Of a stretch of 64,000 nucleotides of DNA, positions 35,641-45,036 are shown piece after piece. The notes beneath the pieces were generated by a model. The model had not been told where the DNA came from, ran no database searches, and saw only the letters and a program-made list of their open reading frames with translations. The translations under genes and the position numbers were made by a program. The stretch spans positions 28,807 through 92,806 of the forward strand of contig NW_024883405.1 in assembly GCF_019059575.1 (NCBI RefSeq), written 5' to 3'. This DNA comes from Amphibalanus amphitrite. Taxonomy: Eukaryota; Arthropoda; Thecostraca; Balanomorpha; Balanidae. Each line of letters opens with the position of its first letter. The first letter of the stretch is position 1.

Positions 35641-35734
35641 TAGACTAGGTAGGTATTTGATTAGATTTAAAAGCAAATTTTGTGTAAATGTCTCAAGAAC
35701 TGGAGAGTCTAGCGACTTCACAAATGGGTGGCAT

Positions 35735-36025
35735 CATGTGAGATGCCTGCTATATGAATACCAGAAATCCTTCTCTATGCCTCAACCCCCTGTTCTGGGC
35801 TGGGCAGACACTTTCATCCCATGTGGGAAGCTCCCCTAGGAGCATACACGGAGCCAGGTGCAGTGTCAGGGGCTGGGTGCCCTGTCCACTGGATTGGCTC
35901 AGCCCCAATGACTTGTACTAGGGTGCTTGCCCATACCAATAGCTCCCCCTAATTCCTATCATTCCTCCAACTCTGTAGTCTTTTTGGGCCAAAACCTGAA
36001 AGAGCCCAACCCAACAAAACTTTAA
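35735..36025 (-). repeat. Dispersed ~310-bp repeat, copy 3 (inverted)
   Basis: On the minus strand it matches the copies at 39601-40080 and 46698-47020. Shared blocks are GTTGGGTTGGGCTCTTTC, GGAATGATAGGAATTAGGGG, GGGGCTGAGCC and GGGATGAAAGTGTCTGCCCAG. More diverged than the other two. Possibly a SINE, but no head or tail is certain. Confidence 0.7.
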
Positions 36026-36319
36026 ATTGATTTTGTAACTTGTGGCATAGTACTTAGTAAGTATTTTGCCAGTCTGGCAACATCCCATTACTGCCTTGAC
36101 TGGCTTTCTTCTCTCTCATGCTGATCCTGTGTCACAGAGCCACATAGATGAGCAGCTACCCATCGTAGGATGCACACTCAACCTCCTGCTAGTTTCTGAG
36201 CCAAGTCAGCTTGACAGAGGGGTCTGCTAATGCACAGCCACCTAGCCACTGCTAACAGATGCTGGCTGGGACAGACGCTCATCAAAGGTGTGCCACACGA
36301 CATGGGCATTCTCGTTCTG

Positions 36320-36363
36320 CATCAAGCCTCAAGGTGCCTCGCATCAAGCCTCAAGGTGCCTCA
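36320..36363. repeat. 22-bp tandem duplication
   Basis: GCATCAAGCCTCAAGGTGCC plus TC is repeated twice head to tail. Confidence 0.9.
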
Positions 36364-36622
36364 GCCAAATGACAGTGAGAAATAAGGGTTGGAGTAAAAG
36401 AAGAGGACTGATTAGAAAATCCATTTACCACAATTTTATCACTGTGGACCATCGCGAATGCGTAGTGTAATATTAACCTAGCAGCCCAGCACGCTCAAAA
36501 GATCTTGGAAACTGGACCCCAGATCAGTAGATGCAGACATGCACATGCAGACGAAACACCAGCGCCATGCATGGGGCCCAATCTCACCATAGAAATGCCA
36601 AAGCATTTCTGTGGTGCCATTT

Positions 36623-36662
36623 TGTGGATGGCAGCATGGCTCAAGCCATGCTGCCATCCACA
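36623..36662. repeat. Near-perfect palindrome
   Basis: The arm GTGGATGGCAGCATGGCT is followed by CA and its inverse. No flanking duplication was identified. Confidence 0.85.
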
Positions 36663-36866
36663 TGACGTGCGGCCAGGTATCCATTATCAGACTAGATATG
36701 TGATATCTGAGTTTTTTTTTATAACACAGCCATTTGCAATCTTCTGTGGCGATGGAACTTTCTTAGCATAAAAGACCGCCGTTGTGTACCGTGCCTGTGG
36801 CCAGCTTAGTCGTTTCCATTGTATGCTTTGTGGTTTTTTAGTTCTGAGCATGTTATCTTTCAACAG

Positions 36867-37213
36867 GCTCGTTGCTGTCGGCGGTTCTGAAGTCAGCGGT
36901 TCGATCCAGCTGAAGGACGTCACCTGGCAGGAAGTTGCAGAGTGTGGTGGCCAGTATCAAGCCACATTGTCCAGAAACCATCACATTATCTCCAGGTCAG
37001 TAATTGTGTGAACCGGGGGGGGGGGGGGCGCAGCTGCGCCTTGGTCACCACTGTGTCGAGTTGTGGACGCCCATGGGCCACTGTGTCGAGTTGTGATAGG
37101 AAAATCCTGCGAAATTCCTCCCACTTCCCCGTAGGTCTTTGCTGCTTTAACACAGGTGTCCAGTCCGTGTCGGTGAGCTGCCAGTTGAACTGGTCAGGAT
37201 CGACCCGCTGTAA
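36867..37213 (+). CDS. Candidate last exons of an unrecognised gene
   Basis: The first exon (36867-36995) has a good acceptor (TTATCTTTCAACAG) and donor (CCAG|GTCAG). Its only open frame reads VAVGGSEVSGSIQLKDVTWQ, then CGGQYQATLSRNHHIIS, which looks like real protein. The phase fits a second segment after CACAG at 37156 that reads CPVRVGELPVELVRIDPL and stops TAA at 37211-37213. A donor CT|GTAAGC just before that stop means the exon could instead splice onward. I do not recognise the protein. Upstream exons would lie left, beyond repeats. A GC-rich segment at 37580-37690 may hold another exon. Confidence 0.4.
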
Positions 37214-38271
37214 GCACCGGCGTTGAACCGTCGGGCCGGTCGCCGCACGCCACCAAACCGCAGCCCCACGCGGGTAATAATCGGGCTTGGACTTCTTGGA
37301 TGAGATGTTTATGCACAGGCTAATGTACTGTAATTATGACTGAGTGTGCGACAGAAGACGTTGTGACTATGAGTCATACTCGCCGTGGCTGGTATTTGAT
37401 GACCGTCGTGACCTGTGACGGTCGCCGTGACTGCTGTGTGACGATCACCGTGACTGTAATGTGACGGTCGCCGTGGCTGGTACGTGATGTTCTCAGTAAC
37501 TGTTTATATAACGGCCGTCGCGACTGAAAGGTGACGACGTGACGTGACGTGACGCGACTCGCTCTGTTACAGGTCACTAGTCGCCGGTGCTCGAGCTGAC
37601 GGCGTCGTTCAAGGGCTCCACGGTGACAAGCGCCGTCACCGTTGCCGCCGCCGCCGAGACCATCCGACTCCTGGGCCCTGTTTCACGGCAGCGTACTGCA
37701 GCGCGCTACGCAGCGCTGCTGTGCTAGTGCGGCGATTGAGACGAATTCGGCTCGACGCTCCAGCGTTGCGAAACACCCGTGTCTATGAAGGATACGCCGA
37801 TACGTGCCCCAGCTTCAAGCCCTTCCCTCCCCCCCCCCCGTCCCGTCCCATCCCAACGGTGTTGGCCGAGATTGGGGTTTGGTATTTTAACGGGCTCTCC
37901 GATGACGTCCCGCAATTTGTGTTATGTAATTTGACGATTATGTCGTAGTCTCATTCTGTCTCGATATGCTAATAAATGATAAATGGGACGGAGGTTGGAA
38001 GTAAGGTGTGAGTGGCTGTAACCGGCAGGTTTTGGCGAGCGCGATATTAGTTATCGTGAGCGCGCCAGCTGCAATCAATCGCGCGCTTCTGGCGAGAAAA
38101 TACTTGCTCTGGAACCTAGAAGTTTGTCGTGAAATCTATGTACCTTTGGATTGAATTATTAGGACATAATGTACTTTCGGTGTCCAGCACTGCAGCTCTG
38201 GAAACAGAAATATGGATGTTGGCTGTTTGATTTAGCAAGGGCTAACAATCCGCGTCAAGAATCAAAAGCTG
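37214..38271. other. Spacer with GTGACGGTCGCC repeats
   Basis: Degenerate GTGACGGTCGCCGTGACT repeats lie at about 37405-37560. A GGGCCCTGTTTCAC motif at 37674-37687 matches the MITE ends seen elsewhere, but no partner end is clear. Confidence 0.5.
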
Positions 38272-39242
38272 TATGTGTTCGGACGCGCATTCACCGGCAA
38301 ACACCTCGGCTCAGCTGATTAGTATATTTACAGTGATCGTACGGTACACGTTAATTCAGTTAACAACTCTGTGCTGATTCCCCGTGCCTTCCGGCCTCTT
38401 GTCCTCCGCCGCCTCAAGCCCCCGTGCTGAGCCACCCGCTCAGCCCCGAGCCCCTCTCGCCGAGCGCACCGCTCAGCGACTGCCCGCCGCAGTGATGCCA
38501 TCCACATTTTTGCTCCATCCCAAGATCTCGACCAGAATTTCCCAAGATTCTCGTCTCAAATCCCAAGACTACCCATCGAATATCCTTAGGAGTACCCCAA
38601 GTAAATCCATAGCTTATTTTGGACATATTAGTGTGTTTAGTATTCAACTTTCTCTTCTTCGGGTCCACCCTTGTCCTTATTGGCGTATATACAGCAGCTA
38701 ATGTACCTAGAGGCCGGGGGGAGGGGGAGGGGGTCGATCGGACTCCTACAGCTGATCGGTTCCTGACCGAGTATAAGAGCTTCACGAAAAATGAAGATGC
38801 TGGCCTAGACAACATGAAGCCGGTGGTATCTGATATTATGGTCAGGTCATTCGTCGACCGTCAATGGTGGGTCAAGGACTTAAAACACATAGTCCGAATC
38901 TGTTAGAACTTCTTGGAAACGAAGTCTGTGGCATTTTGGATTTATTTCAAAATTTGTCTCGTGACACATTTGGAGAAGCTAGGGTCAGGTGAGGTCAGGC
39001 TGATTTTAAGTGTTTTCCACCACTGAGTTTTGAAATATGGGCTCCAAAACAAGCTCTTAAAAGCTTATGTGAATCCTGAAATCGAAAAGCCTATGCTGTG
39101 AATCTGCGCGTAAGCCAGTGCCCGCTGGGGCCCATGAATTTTCAAGCCGGCGATGGCGAGGGGGTCTAAACGAGGACCTAACTCGTCCCCTGGACTATAT
39201 AGTTACAAGACGTCAGCAGTGTTGTGAAGGTCGCAATATTAC

Positions 39243-39500
39243 CCCAGTAAACATGACGACGTCGGCCCGACATCGGCTGGACGTCGGATATGCCCGCATG
39301 TTCCGACGTCCAGCCGAAGTCCAGCCGACGTCGAGCCGACGTCGGGCCGCGATCGTTTGCCGAGGTTGACGAGATCGTTCGTCGTTGGACCGACGGGGCC
39401 GACGTCGGCATGTTTATTGGGACAACGCGCCAAAAATATCAACCGGCGGCGGGATTCGAGCCCCCCAGTCGCCGACGTCGGCATGTTTATTGGGACAACA
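39243..39500. repeat. GACGTCGGC-rich repeat unit with CAGTAAACATG ends
   Basis: It opens CCCAGTAAACATG (39243-39255) and has the inverse CATGTTTATTGGG at 39409-39421, repeated again near 39483. Between lie degenerate CCGACGTCGG dyads. A second such array is at 40142-40402, also ending CATGTTTACTGGG. Confidence 0.7.
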
Positions 39501-39514
39501 CGCCAAAAGAATCA

Positions 39515-39590
39515 GCCGGCGATGGGATTCGAACCCCGTGTCATTCGAACGCGAGGTTAGTGCGCTAACCACTACACCACGCAGCCAACT
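39515..39590 (-). repeat. tRNA-derived sequence (SINE head or tRNA pseudogene)
   Basis: On the minus strand it has an A-box-like TGGTGTAGTGGTTAGCGC and a B-box-like GGGTTCGAATCCC at tRNA spacing. The acceptor stem does not pair and the anticodon arm is degenerate, so it is not a functional tRNA. Downstream on that strand lies CCAATAAACATGCCGACG, linking it to the GACGTCGGC repeats. It may be a SINE whose body contains that repeat. Confidence 0.6.
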
Positions 39591-39600
39591 AATAAATTTG

Positions 39601-40080
39601 GTTTGTTTTGTTGGGTTATGCCCTTTCGGTCTGACAAGACCATTTCAGAGCCAGAAGGATGAGAGGATGGAGACATCTGACATTGGTCTTCTTGGCGAGC
39701 ACCCTGGGTCCAGTTCATATAGAGTCCCTGGTCCCATTGCTGTTACGTGACACTTATTGGAAAGGGCGACCCCACAATGGATTCATATAGCCCCTCTTAA
39801 CACACCTGCACCAACGTTTCCCAAAGTGTCCCTTTGATAAGTGGCACTTTGGCAAAGTGACACTTGCCGACTGGCCTTTCTATATGAACTGGACCCGGCC
39901 CTGGTGAGTTGCCGGGGCTGAGCCTGACCAAAGGATAGGCCGAGCAGCCCCCAAGCACTCACCGCACCCGGCTACGGGCGAGCTCGGCTTACGGGCAATC
40001 CCAAATGGGATAAAGTTTCCCGTCCAGTCCGGATCAGGGGGTTGCGGCGTGGAGGAAGATTTGAGTCTCCTGAGGATATT
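39601..40080 (+). repeat. Dispersed ~310-bp repeat, copy 2, interrupted
   Basis: It matches 46698-47020 through GTTTGTTTTGTTGGGTTA, CCGGGGCTGAGCC, CGCACCCGGCTACGGG and TGAGTCTCCTGAGGATA. It is split by the 193-bp MITE at 39706-39898. Confidence 0.8.
39702..39902. mobile_element. MITE with GGGTCCAGTTCATATAGA ends
   Basis: The ends at 39706 and 39898 are inverted copies of GGGTCCAGTTCATATAGA. CCCT flanks both sides. Removing it restores the dispersed repeat. Confidence 0.78.
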
Positions 40081-40141
40081 TTGAATACAGAAGCTCTTAA
40101 TGAAACATTAAACATGTATTTTATATTATTTTAACGGTCAA

Positions 40142-40402
40142 AAAAGCGGCCGATGTCGGTCCGACGTCGCCCCGACGTCGGCCCGACGTCGGCTGGACCT
40201 CAGCAATTGATCTCGGTCCGACGTCGGCCCAACGTCGGCTGGACCTCGGCTGGACGTCGGAACATGCGGGCATATCCGACATCCAGCCGACGTCGTGCCG
40301 AGGTTGGACCGACGTCGGGCCGACGTCGGCATGCCGATGCCGAGTTGCCGACGTCACCCCGACGTCGGCCGACGTCGGGCCGACGTCGGCATGTTTACTG
40401 GG
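40142..40402. repeat. GACGTCGGC array, second copy
   Basis: Degenerate GTCGGNCCGACGTCGGC dyads end in CATGTTTACTGGG at 40390-40402; the left end lacks the matching terminus. Confidence 0.75.
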
Positions 40403-40614
40403 TACGCTTTGATTATTTTTGGTCCAGCAGAGCCCAGAGGTCAGGTGACCAGACACTTTTCCGAGGTCAAAGACAAATTGCCCTTATTTTGGTTCGCGGT
40501 CAACGGATAAGCCTCCATAGAGCAAAACCGTAAAATGAAACGCTTTGTGCGGGAGCCGCTTTCTGAAATATTTTTTAGGCATAATGTTTGTAAAAGCTTT
40601 TCATAGCCACCCAA

Positions 40615-40786
40615 CATCATGGACGCCGGTGAAACAGGGCGCCGGAGGGCATATTAGTCACGTGACATTTGTAGCTTCTCTCCCTTCGTGTGCCTTCTAC
40701 AATCTACATGCTAAACGTCACGTGTAAATTTCACGAACCTTGATCAAATCACCCCAGGCGCCCTGTTTTCACCGTCGTCCATCATG
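40615..40786. mobile_element. Short MITE, 158 bp, 7-bp TSD
   Basis: The element at 40622-40779 has ends GACGCCGGTGAAACAGGGCG and the inverse of GACGACGGTGAAAACAGGGC. CATCATG lies at 40615-40621 and 40780-40786. The interior holds CACGTGAC, as in the 22622-22775 element. Confidence 0.78.
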
Positions 40787-41333
40787 CCGCCAAACCACCC
40801 ATCCCCGTTGATAGGTAGTTGGAAATTAAACAAATGAGCGCCAGTTGCGAACAGAGACTGAAAGCTGCTACTATACCCATAACAAGTAATGGTACAAAAA
40901 TAATCCTGCGATCTCGGGAAGATAATGCCGGCTAGAAACATCGCAAGCTTCGTCCGTTACTTCAATATGTTTGATTAACCGTCCGTAGTGCAAATCCATC
41001 CTAAATCTATTATCGACCAAGGAAAAAGCATTCGACAGCATGAGAAGACAAAGTGAAATCAGCTTCTGCCAGATCCCAAGATATGCAGTGCAAATCACAA
41101 GATCCCAATGTTAATGTTCAAATCCCAAGATCTTGGGACAAATCCCAAGGAATGGCATCGCTGGCCCGCCGCCGGCGATGCACCGCGTTATATAGGGGGG
41201 CTGGGCGCCCGCCGACCAATCAGCGGCCCCCCGCGCCACCGACGTCATCACCGCCGGCAGAGCTGCAGGTTTGGCGGCCGGCGCCCGCCGCCAGCCGCCG
41301 GCCGGCCGGGCGGCCGTGCGTCGCTCCCCAACA

Positions 41334-41350
41334 CACACCCCCCCTACACA
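41334..41350 (-). promoter_or_regulatory. Candidate polypurine tract
   Basis: On the minus strand a GTGTAGGGGGGGTGTG run abuts the 3' LTR start. Position fits a plus-strand primer, though the tract is not pure purine. Confidence 0.45.
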
Positions 41351-41412
41351 CAGGAGAGGAGCACGGCCGCTCACTCACGCACATACACTATAGCGCTCAC
41401 AATGCACGCGGT

Positions 41413-42930
41413 TCACGGACCCCGCCTGATACTGTACCGGGGGCGGTTGAGACGCCCGTACGTCGTTCGGTACGGCGCAGGCGGACCGAGGGCGGCAGGG
41501 GGCGGTTCGGGTCCCGCGCCGCGATCTGGGCGATGCTGCGCGCACCATTTAGCGGTCGGTGGTCTCACTCTGCCACCAGGTACGCGCTCGAGGGGACGTG
41601 TGACCAGTTCCGTCTGTGTCGGGACTCTTGGCGGCGGTGCGATCTTGTTCCGCCTCTGGCAGAGGGTACACGCCCTGCAGTGCTCCTTGATGTCTTTGTA
41701 CATCCCGGGCCACACGAAGTTTTGCTTCACCCCTAGCGTGGTGTGGCGGTGTCCCATGTGCCCGCTCGTCGGCGGCTCGTGTGCAAGCTGCATCACGTGG
41801 GTGTGCAGGGAAGGCGGCACCGCTGCCCTGAACCCACTCGCCGTGGTAATGCCGACGAGGTCGTCCACCACCTGAACCTGGTGAGCTCCTGGTCCTAAGA
41901 CCTTGCCCCACTCTCCCAGCATCAAGCTGTCGGGGGACGTCTGATGGCTGAAGCACCGTCGGGCGTAGTTGAGCGGTGGGCTCTCGTCTTGCGCCCTACG
42001 CATGTCGCCCCGCTCCACCGAGCTGGTGTCGCCTGCGTCGCCGTCGGCACCTGGACGGCTGCTGGCCTGTGCGCCTCTGCCCGCCACCAGTAGTGCTTCG
42101 CTGGCCGAGTCGACCTCACTGCTGGCCTGGACGGTCAGCCTGTCTGTTTGGCCTGCGTTGCCGCTGCTGGGCGACCCGCCCTCGCAGCGGCCCGCGCTCT
42201 CCGGCTCTGGTTCATTTGAGGTCACCATGACCTCGACGTAGCCGCTGCTGGGCTGCCCGCCCCCGCAGCGACTCGTCCCGGACCCGTGGGGCTCGACGGG
42301 GACCCCACATGGGGTCGCTTGGGTCGAACCGTGTCGTTGTCGGTTGAACCCTGCCGACTGGAAGACGGCGCGAGCAGTGCACATCACTAGAGCCACTGCC
42401 CGCTCGCAGGCCTGTGCGCAGCGCCTTGCCAGACCCGCGTTCTCGACCCCCGAACGTTCGCAGCGCCTGGACCCCTGCAGCCTCACCTCCGCGTGGCTCG
42501 GTAGGGGGAGTGTCAGGCTCCCGAGCCTGATCACCCCGTTCCCGTCGTCGATGACCGTCTTCTCGCGGCAGCAGAAGTCTCTTCCGAGCACAATGTCGTA
42601 CAGCAGGCCCCCAACTATTTCCACCTCTGGACAGACGAATGCCTTCTGCTGTATCTCGAGCCCCAAATTGTGCACCACGCCTAGCATCTGTAGCTCGTTA
42701 CCTCCGGCCCCCCTTGCGGGCCGCGTGCTTGGTGAGGACTGGAGGTGCAAACTTCCCCTGATCGTGTCCCAGAAATCCCCCCTTATCATGGAAAAGTCGG
42801 CCCCGGTATCCACCAGAGCCCAAGCCTGGTGACCTGCGACCCGCACCTCTACGGCTGACGCCGTCAACCCCGTACTGTGGGACTCTGATGGATTACGTAC
42901 CGGCACTGGTCCCGTCGCACCGGTACTCAC
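41413..42930 (-). CDS. Gypsy-type protease with integrase zinc-finger, RT deleted in frame
   Basis: This 505-aa open frame opens at a GTG codon and is entered by frameshift rather than by initiation. Residues 41-45 read DTGAD, the catalytic aspartate of a retropepsin, and 115-119 LGRDF-type flap sequence follows. From about residue 360 it matches the integrase N-terminal zinc finger: His residues in HEPPTSGH, then WPGMYKDIKEHC and CTLC. No reverse transcriptase, RNase H or DDE core lies between or after, yet the frame is unbroken, so the deletions kept the frame. The last 60 residues are out-of-family sequence. Such an element would depend on enzymes from an intact relative. Confidence 0.8.
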   Translation of the reverse strand: MSTGATGPVPVRNPSESHSTGLTASAVEVRVAGHQAWALVDTGADFSMIRGDFWDTIRGSLHLQSSPSTRPARGAGGNELQMLGVVHNLGLEIQQKAFVCPEVEIVGGLLYDIVLGRDFCCREKTVIDDGNGVIRLGSLTLPLPSHAEVRLQGSRRCERSGVENAGLARRCAQACERAVALVMCTARAVFQSAGFNRQRHGSTQATPCGVPVEPHGSGTSRCGGGQPSSGYVEVMVTSNEPEPESAGRCEGGSPSSGNAGQTDRLTVQASSEVDSASEALLVAGRGAQASSRPGADGDAGDTSSVERGDMRRAQDESPPLNYARRCFSHQTSPDSLMLGEWGKVLGPGAHQVQVVDDLVGITTASGFRAAVPPSLHTHVMQLAHEPPTSGHMGHRHTTLGVKQNFVWPGMYKDIKEHCRACTLCQRRNKIAPPPRVPTQTELVTRPLERVPGGRVRPPTAKWCAQHRPDRGAGPEPPPAALGPPAPYRTTYGRLNRPRYSIRRGP

Positions 42931-42932
42931 TC

Positions 42933-42939
42933 GTTTCCC
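42933..42939 (-). promoter_or_regulatory. Candidate -1 ribosomal frameshift site GGGAAAC
   Basis: In the gag frame the codons are CAG GGA AAC GAG TGA, giving the canonical slippery pattern G GGA AAC two codons before the gag stop (42927-42929). Shifting back one base enters the protease frame, which is open from there. The same heptamer is used by some retroviruses and retroelements. I did not model a downstream pseudoknot. Confidence 0.6.
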
Positions 42940-43897
42940 TGTGGCTGACCCACCGCAGCTACGTGAGTGCCCCTATGCATGAGCGCGGGATCGGGAGGGC
43001 ACGCTTGTCCCTGACGTGTGGGCTGCCCCGCAGCGGGTGTGCCGTAGGGGGCAGGTGGGTAATCCACCCTCCGCTGCCCTTCACGGTCGCACCCCGCTGC
43101 CTGTGCATCTCCCCGCTGCCAGTGTCCCGTGTGTGTGGCGGGGCCCTCCATCGACGGGATATCAGGCGTGCCTATGGCTGCAGTCGCGGGGGCAGGCGGG
43201 CACCCCGCCCATCGCTGTCCCCCACGGCTGCACCCGGGACAGAACGGCGCCCATCCGCCGGCCTCCTCAGGCGGACCACGGCACTATGGTTGGAAACGGC
43301 CTCACGGATGGCCGTGGGCAATCTCGGAATATATGTATATTTGGGGTGTCATTCTGTTGGAAATTGATGAAATGTTTTGAATTGGGCAGAAAAAATTATT
43401 TAGTTGCGCATTTAGTCTCCATTATTGTACGTGGAATCGGGAGTTTCTGAGAGTGGCTTTTTTGGTGCGCCGTCAAAGGTTTAAACAACCGCGCTGGTGA
43501 TAGCATGTGGAGTACCTCCATGACGTTGTAAAACTGGATTATTATATATCAAAATAATCCTTGTTATGTTGGCTATCGAGTGGAGTGACTCTTTTTCCCA
43601 TGCGTGTTCAAAATCAGGAACGGCATTGCATTCTGTTTGCAGTGTCACCACAGCAATATTTGCAAAATTACGTTTATGTTTCATTGGACATACAAAAAGT
43701 TCTCCATCGACCTCCATTGAGCTTTTTGGCAGAATAAGTCTCTGTTCAATTCTGCGTAAGGGGAACGTAAAAGCAGACTGCGCACTTGTGCGCAAAATCG
43801 TCCGTGAAGCTTCATCTCCCGAGGCGTACCTACCCGTCGCTTCGTTAGCACCAGGTCGGCTCGTCAGTCTTGCAATCGCTTATCCTTATAAATGATG

Positions 43898-44197
43898 GTA
43901 AGAAGCAGGGTTGCGGAGTCGTGGTGGAGCCAAATCCGACTCCGACTACGACTCCGACTCCTGACTCGTTGCCATGACTCCGGCCGACTCTGTCTCCGAC
44001 TCCGGACCCCTGCCAGTGTTTCGGAGTCGTGATGGAGCTGTTCCGATTCGGACCGACTCCGACTTCCACTGCGGGCTCCTGACCGACCCCGACTCCGACT
44101 CCGACTCCTGGCTCGTTGCCACGACTCTGGGCGACTCTGGCTCCGACTCCGACTCTGACTCCGACTCTGACTTCGACTCCGCACCCCTCGTAAGAAG
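43898..44197. mobile_element. hAT-like MITE made of GGAGTC hexamers, 284 bp
   Basis: The element at 43906-44189 starts CAGGGTTGCGGAGTC and ends GACTCCGCACCCCTC. The 8-bp TSD GTAAGAAG lies at 43898-43905 and 44190-44197. The interior is almost entirely GACTCC hexamers in both orientations. The Ser/Arg-rich open frames read across it are artefacts. Confidence 0.82.
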
Positions 44198-44599
44198 TAA
44201 CTGCTCGCCGCTGCACCTGGAGTATGGATATCGTGCAAACGTGTATGGATATCCTGGAGTATGGATATGGATATCCACCGACAGAGCAGACATACAGACA
44301 TGCTGTAAACGCCATTACACTGCCAATACCATGGCAAATCAAATGGCTATCTATGGTTTTTGATCATCGTTCTACATTTCCCAAAATCTTGAACTGAATG
44401 TTGGCAATTTCTCGTGACTACTTCACGACCATGATGCATGCATTTCTGAAATTGATCTTTTTTCAACCAGCTACGTACTCGTATGATAAAATGAATGTCA
44501 CCATCGTGTTCTACGCCCAAAAGTACCCATAAAACATGTGTCATGCATGGGCTGCGAATAGGTACCAGTTTTAATTTTCGGGGTTATGTGCTTACCTGA

Positions 44600-45036
44600 T
44601 TGACCTGACTTTGACCCTGGCCAGTGGCCTATGTTTGACTGACCCCTACATTGATCTGACACTCTTTTAGCACTTATATGAAGGGTTGTGACAGTTGTGA
44701 CAGATTGTTTAGGACCAACTGATGACTGAATTTATTTAGGACCAACTGATGACGATATAATCGAAACGCGAAACGCGAGGCACCGATTGCGAGGTTCTAA
44801 AGTCCATGCTACTGAAAACCCGATTTCAAGTGTTTGACCTGACCTTGACCCGACCTGTGACCTCGAAATTCAACTTTAAAGTATTCATGTGAATCGTCTC
44901 GTCGCGTTCTTCTTTCGTTTGCCGCGCCTCGTGCGCTTCGCTGCGCCTATTTGTTCGCGAGTTATCGGCTGGGGGCGTTGAACGCCCCCCCCCCCCCGGG
45001 CAAACGGCGGATGGGGAAATACCCCAGCAACTGCCG
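44600..45036. mobile_element. TTAA-family right end (T5), truncated
   Basis: Family blocks (GACCTGACCTTGACC, TTTGTTCGCGAGTTATCGG) run into a GGGGGCGTTGAACGCCCCC hairpin with an extended C tract, then CTGCCGGG and TTAA at 45033-45036. No left end found inside the Transib-like element. Confidence 0.55.

Larger units (their letters stand above)
38482..41171. mobile_element. hAT-type element inside the 3' LTR, 2,674 bp
   Basis: The element at 38490-41163 starts CAGTGATGCCATCC and ends with the inverse of CAGCGATGCCATTCC. The 8-bp TSD GCCCGCCG lies at 38482-38489 and 41164-41171, and excising one copy restores the LTR exactly as in the partner. Subterminal CAAATCCCAAGA repeats occur at both ends. 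It carries no transposase ORF but hosts GACGTCGGC repeats, a tRNA-like sequence, a dispersed repeat and two smaller MITEs. Confidence 0.87.
38276..41333 (-). repeat. 3' LTR, split by a hAT element
   Basis: It is made of 38276-38489 and 41172-41333 (376 bp together). Both parts match the 5' LTR almost base for base. The internal part keeps TATATAA on the minus strand (41188-41194) with a CCAAT box about 21 bp upstream (plus 41216-41220), a plausible U3 promoter. Confidence 0.88.

Noticed and set aside
38276..38490. Two 215-bp direct repeats as complete short LTRs
   Set aside because: They lack matching ends and TSD at that length. Adding the parts beyond the insertions gives 376-bp LTRs with TG...CA ends and a TATG duplication.
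39515..39590. Functional tRNA gene
   Set aside because: A and B boxes are present but the acceptor stem does not pair and the anticodon arm is degenerate.
40121..40533. Frames with repeated RRRPDVGPTSAG peptides
   Set aside because: Produced by CCGACGTCGG dyad repeats; no start context or conserved domain.
43864..44342. Arg/Ser-rich frames resembling SR proteins
   Set aside because: They are translations of GACTCC hexamers of a hAT-like MITE and are open in both strands.
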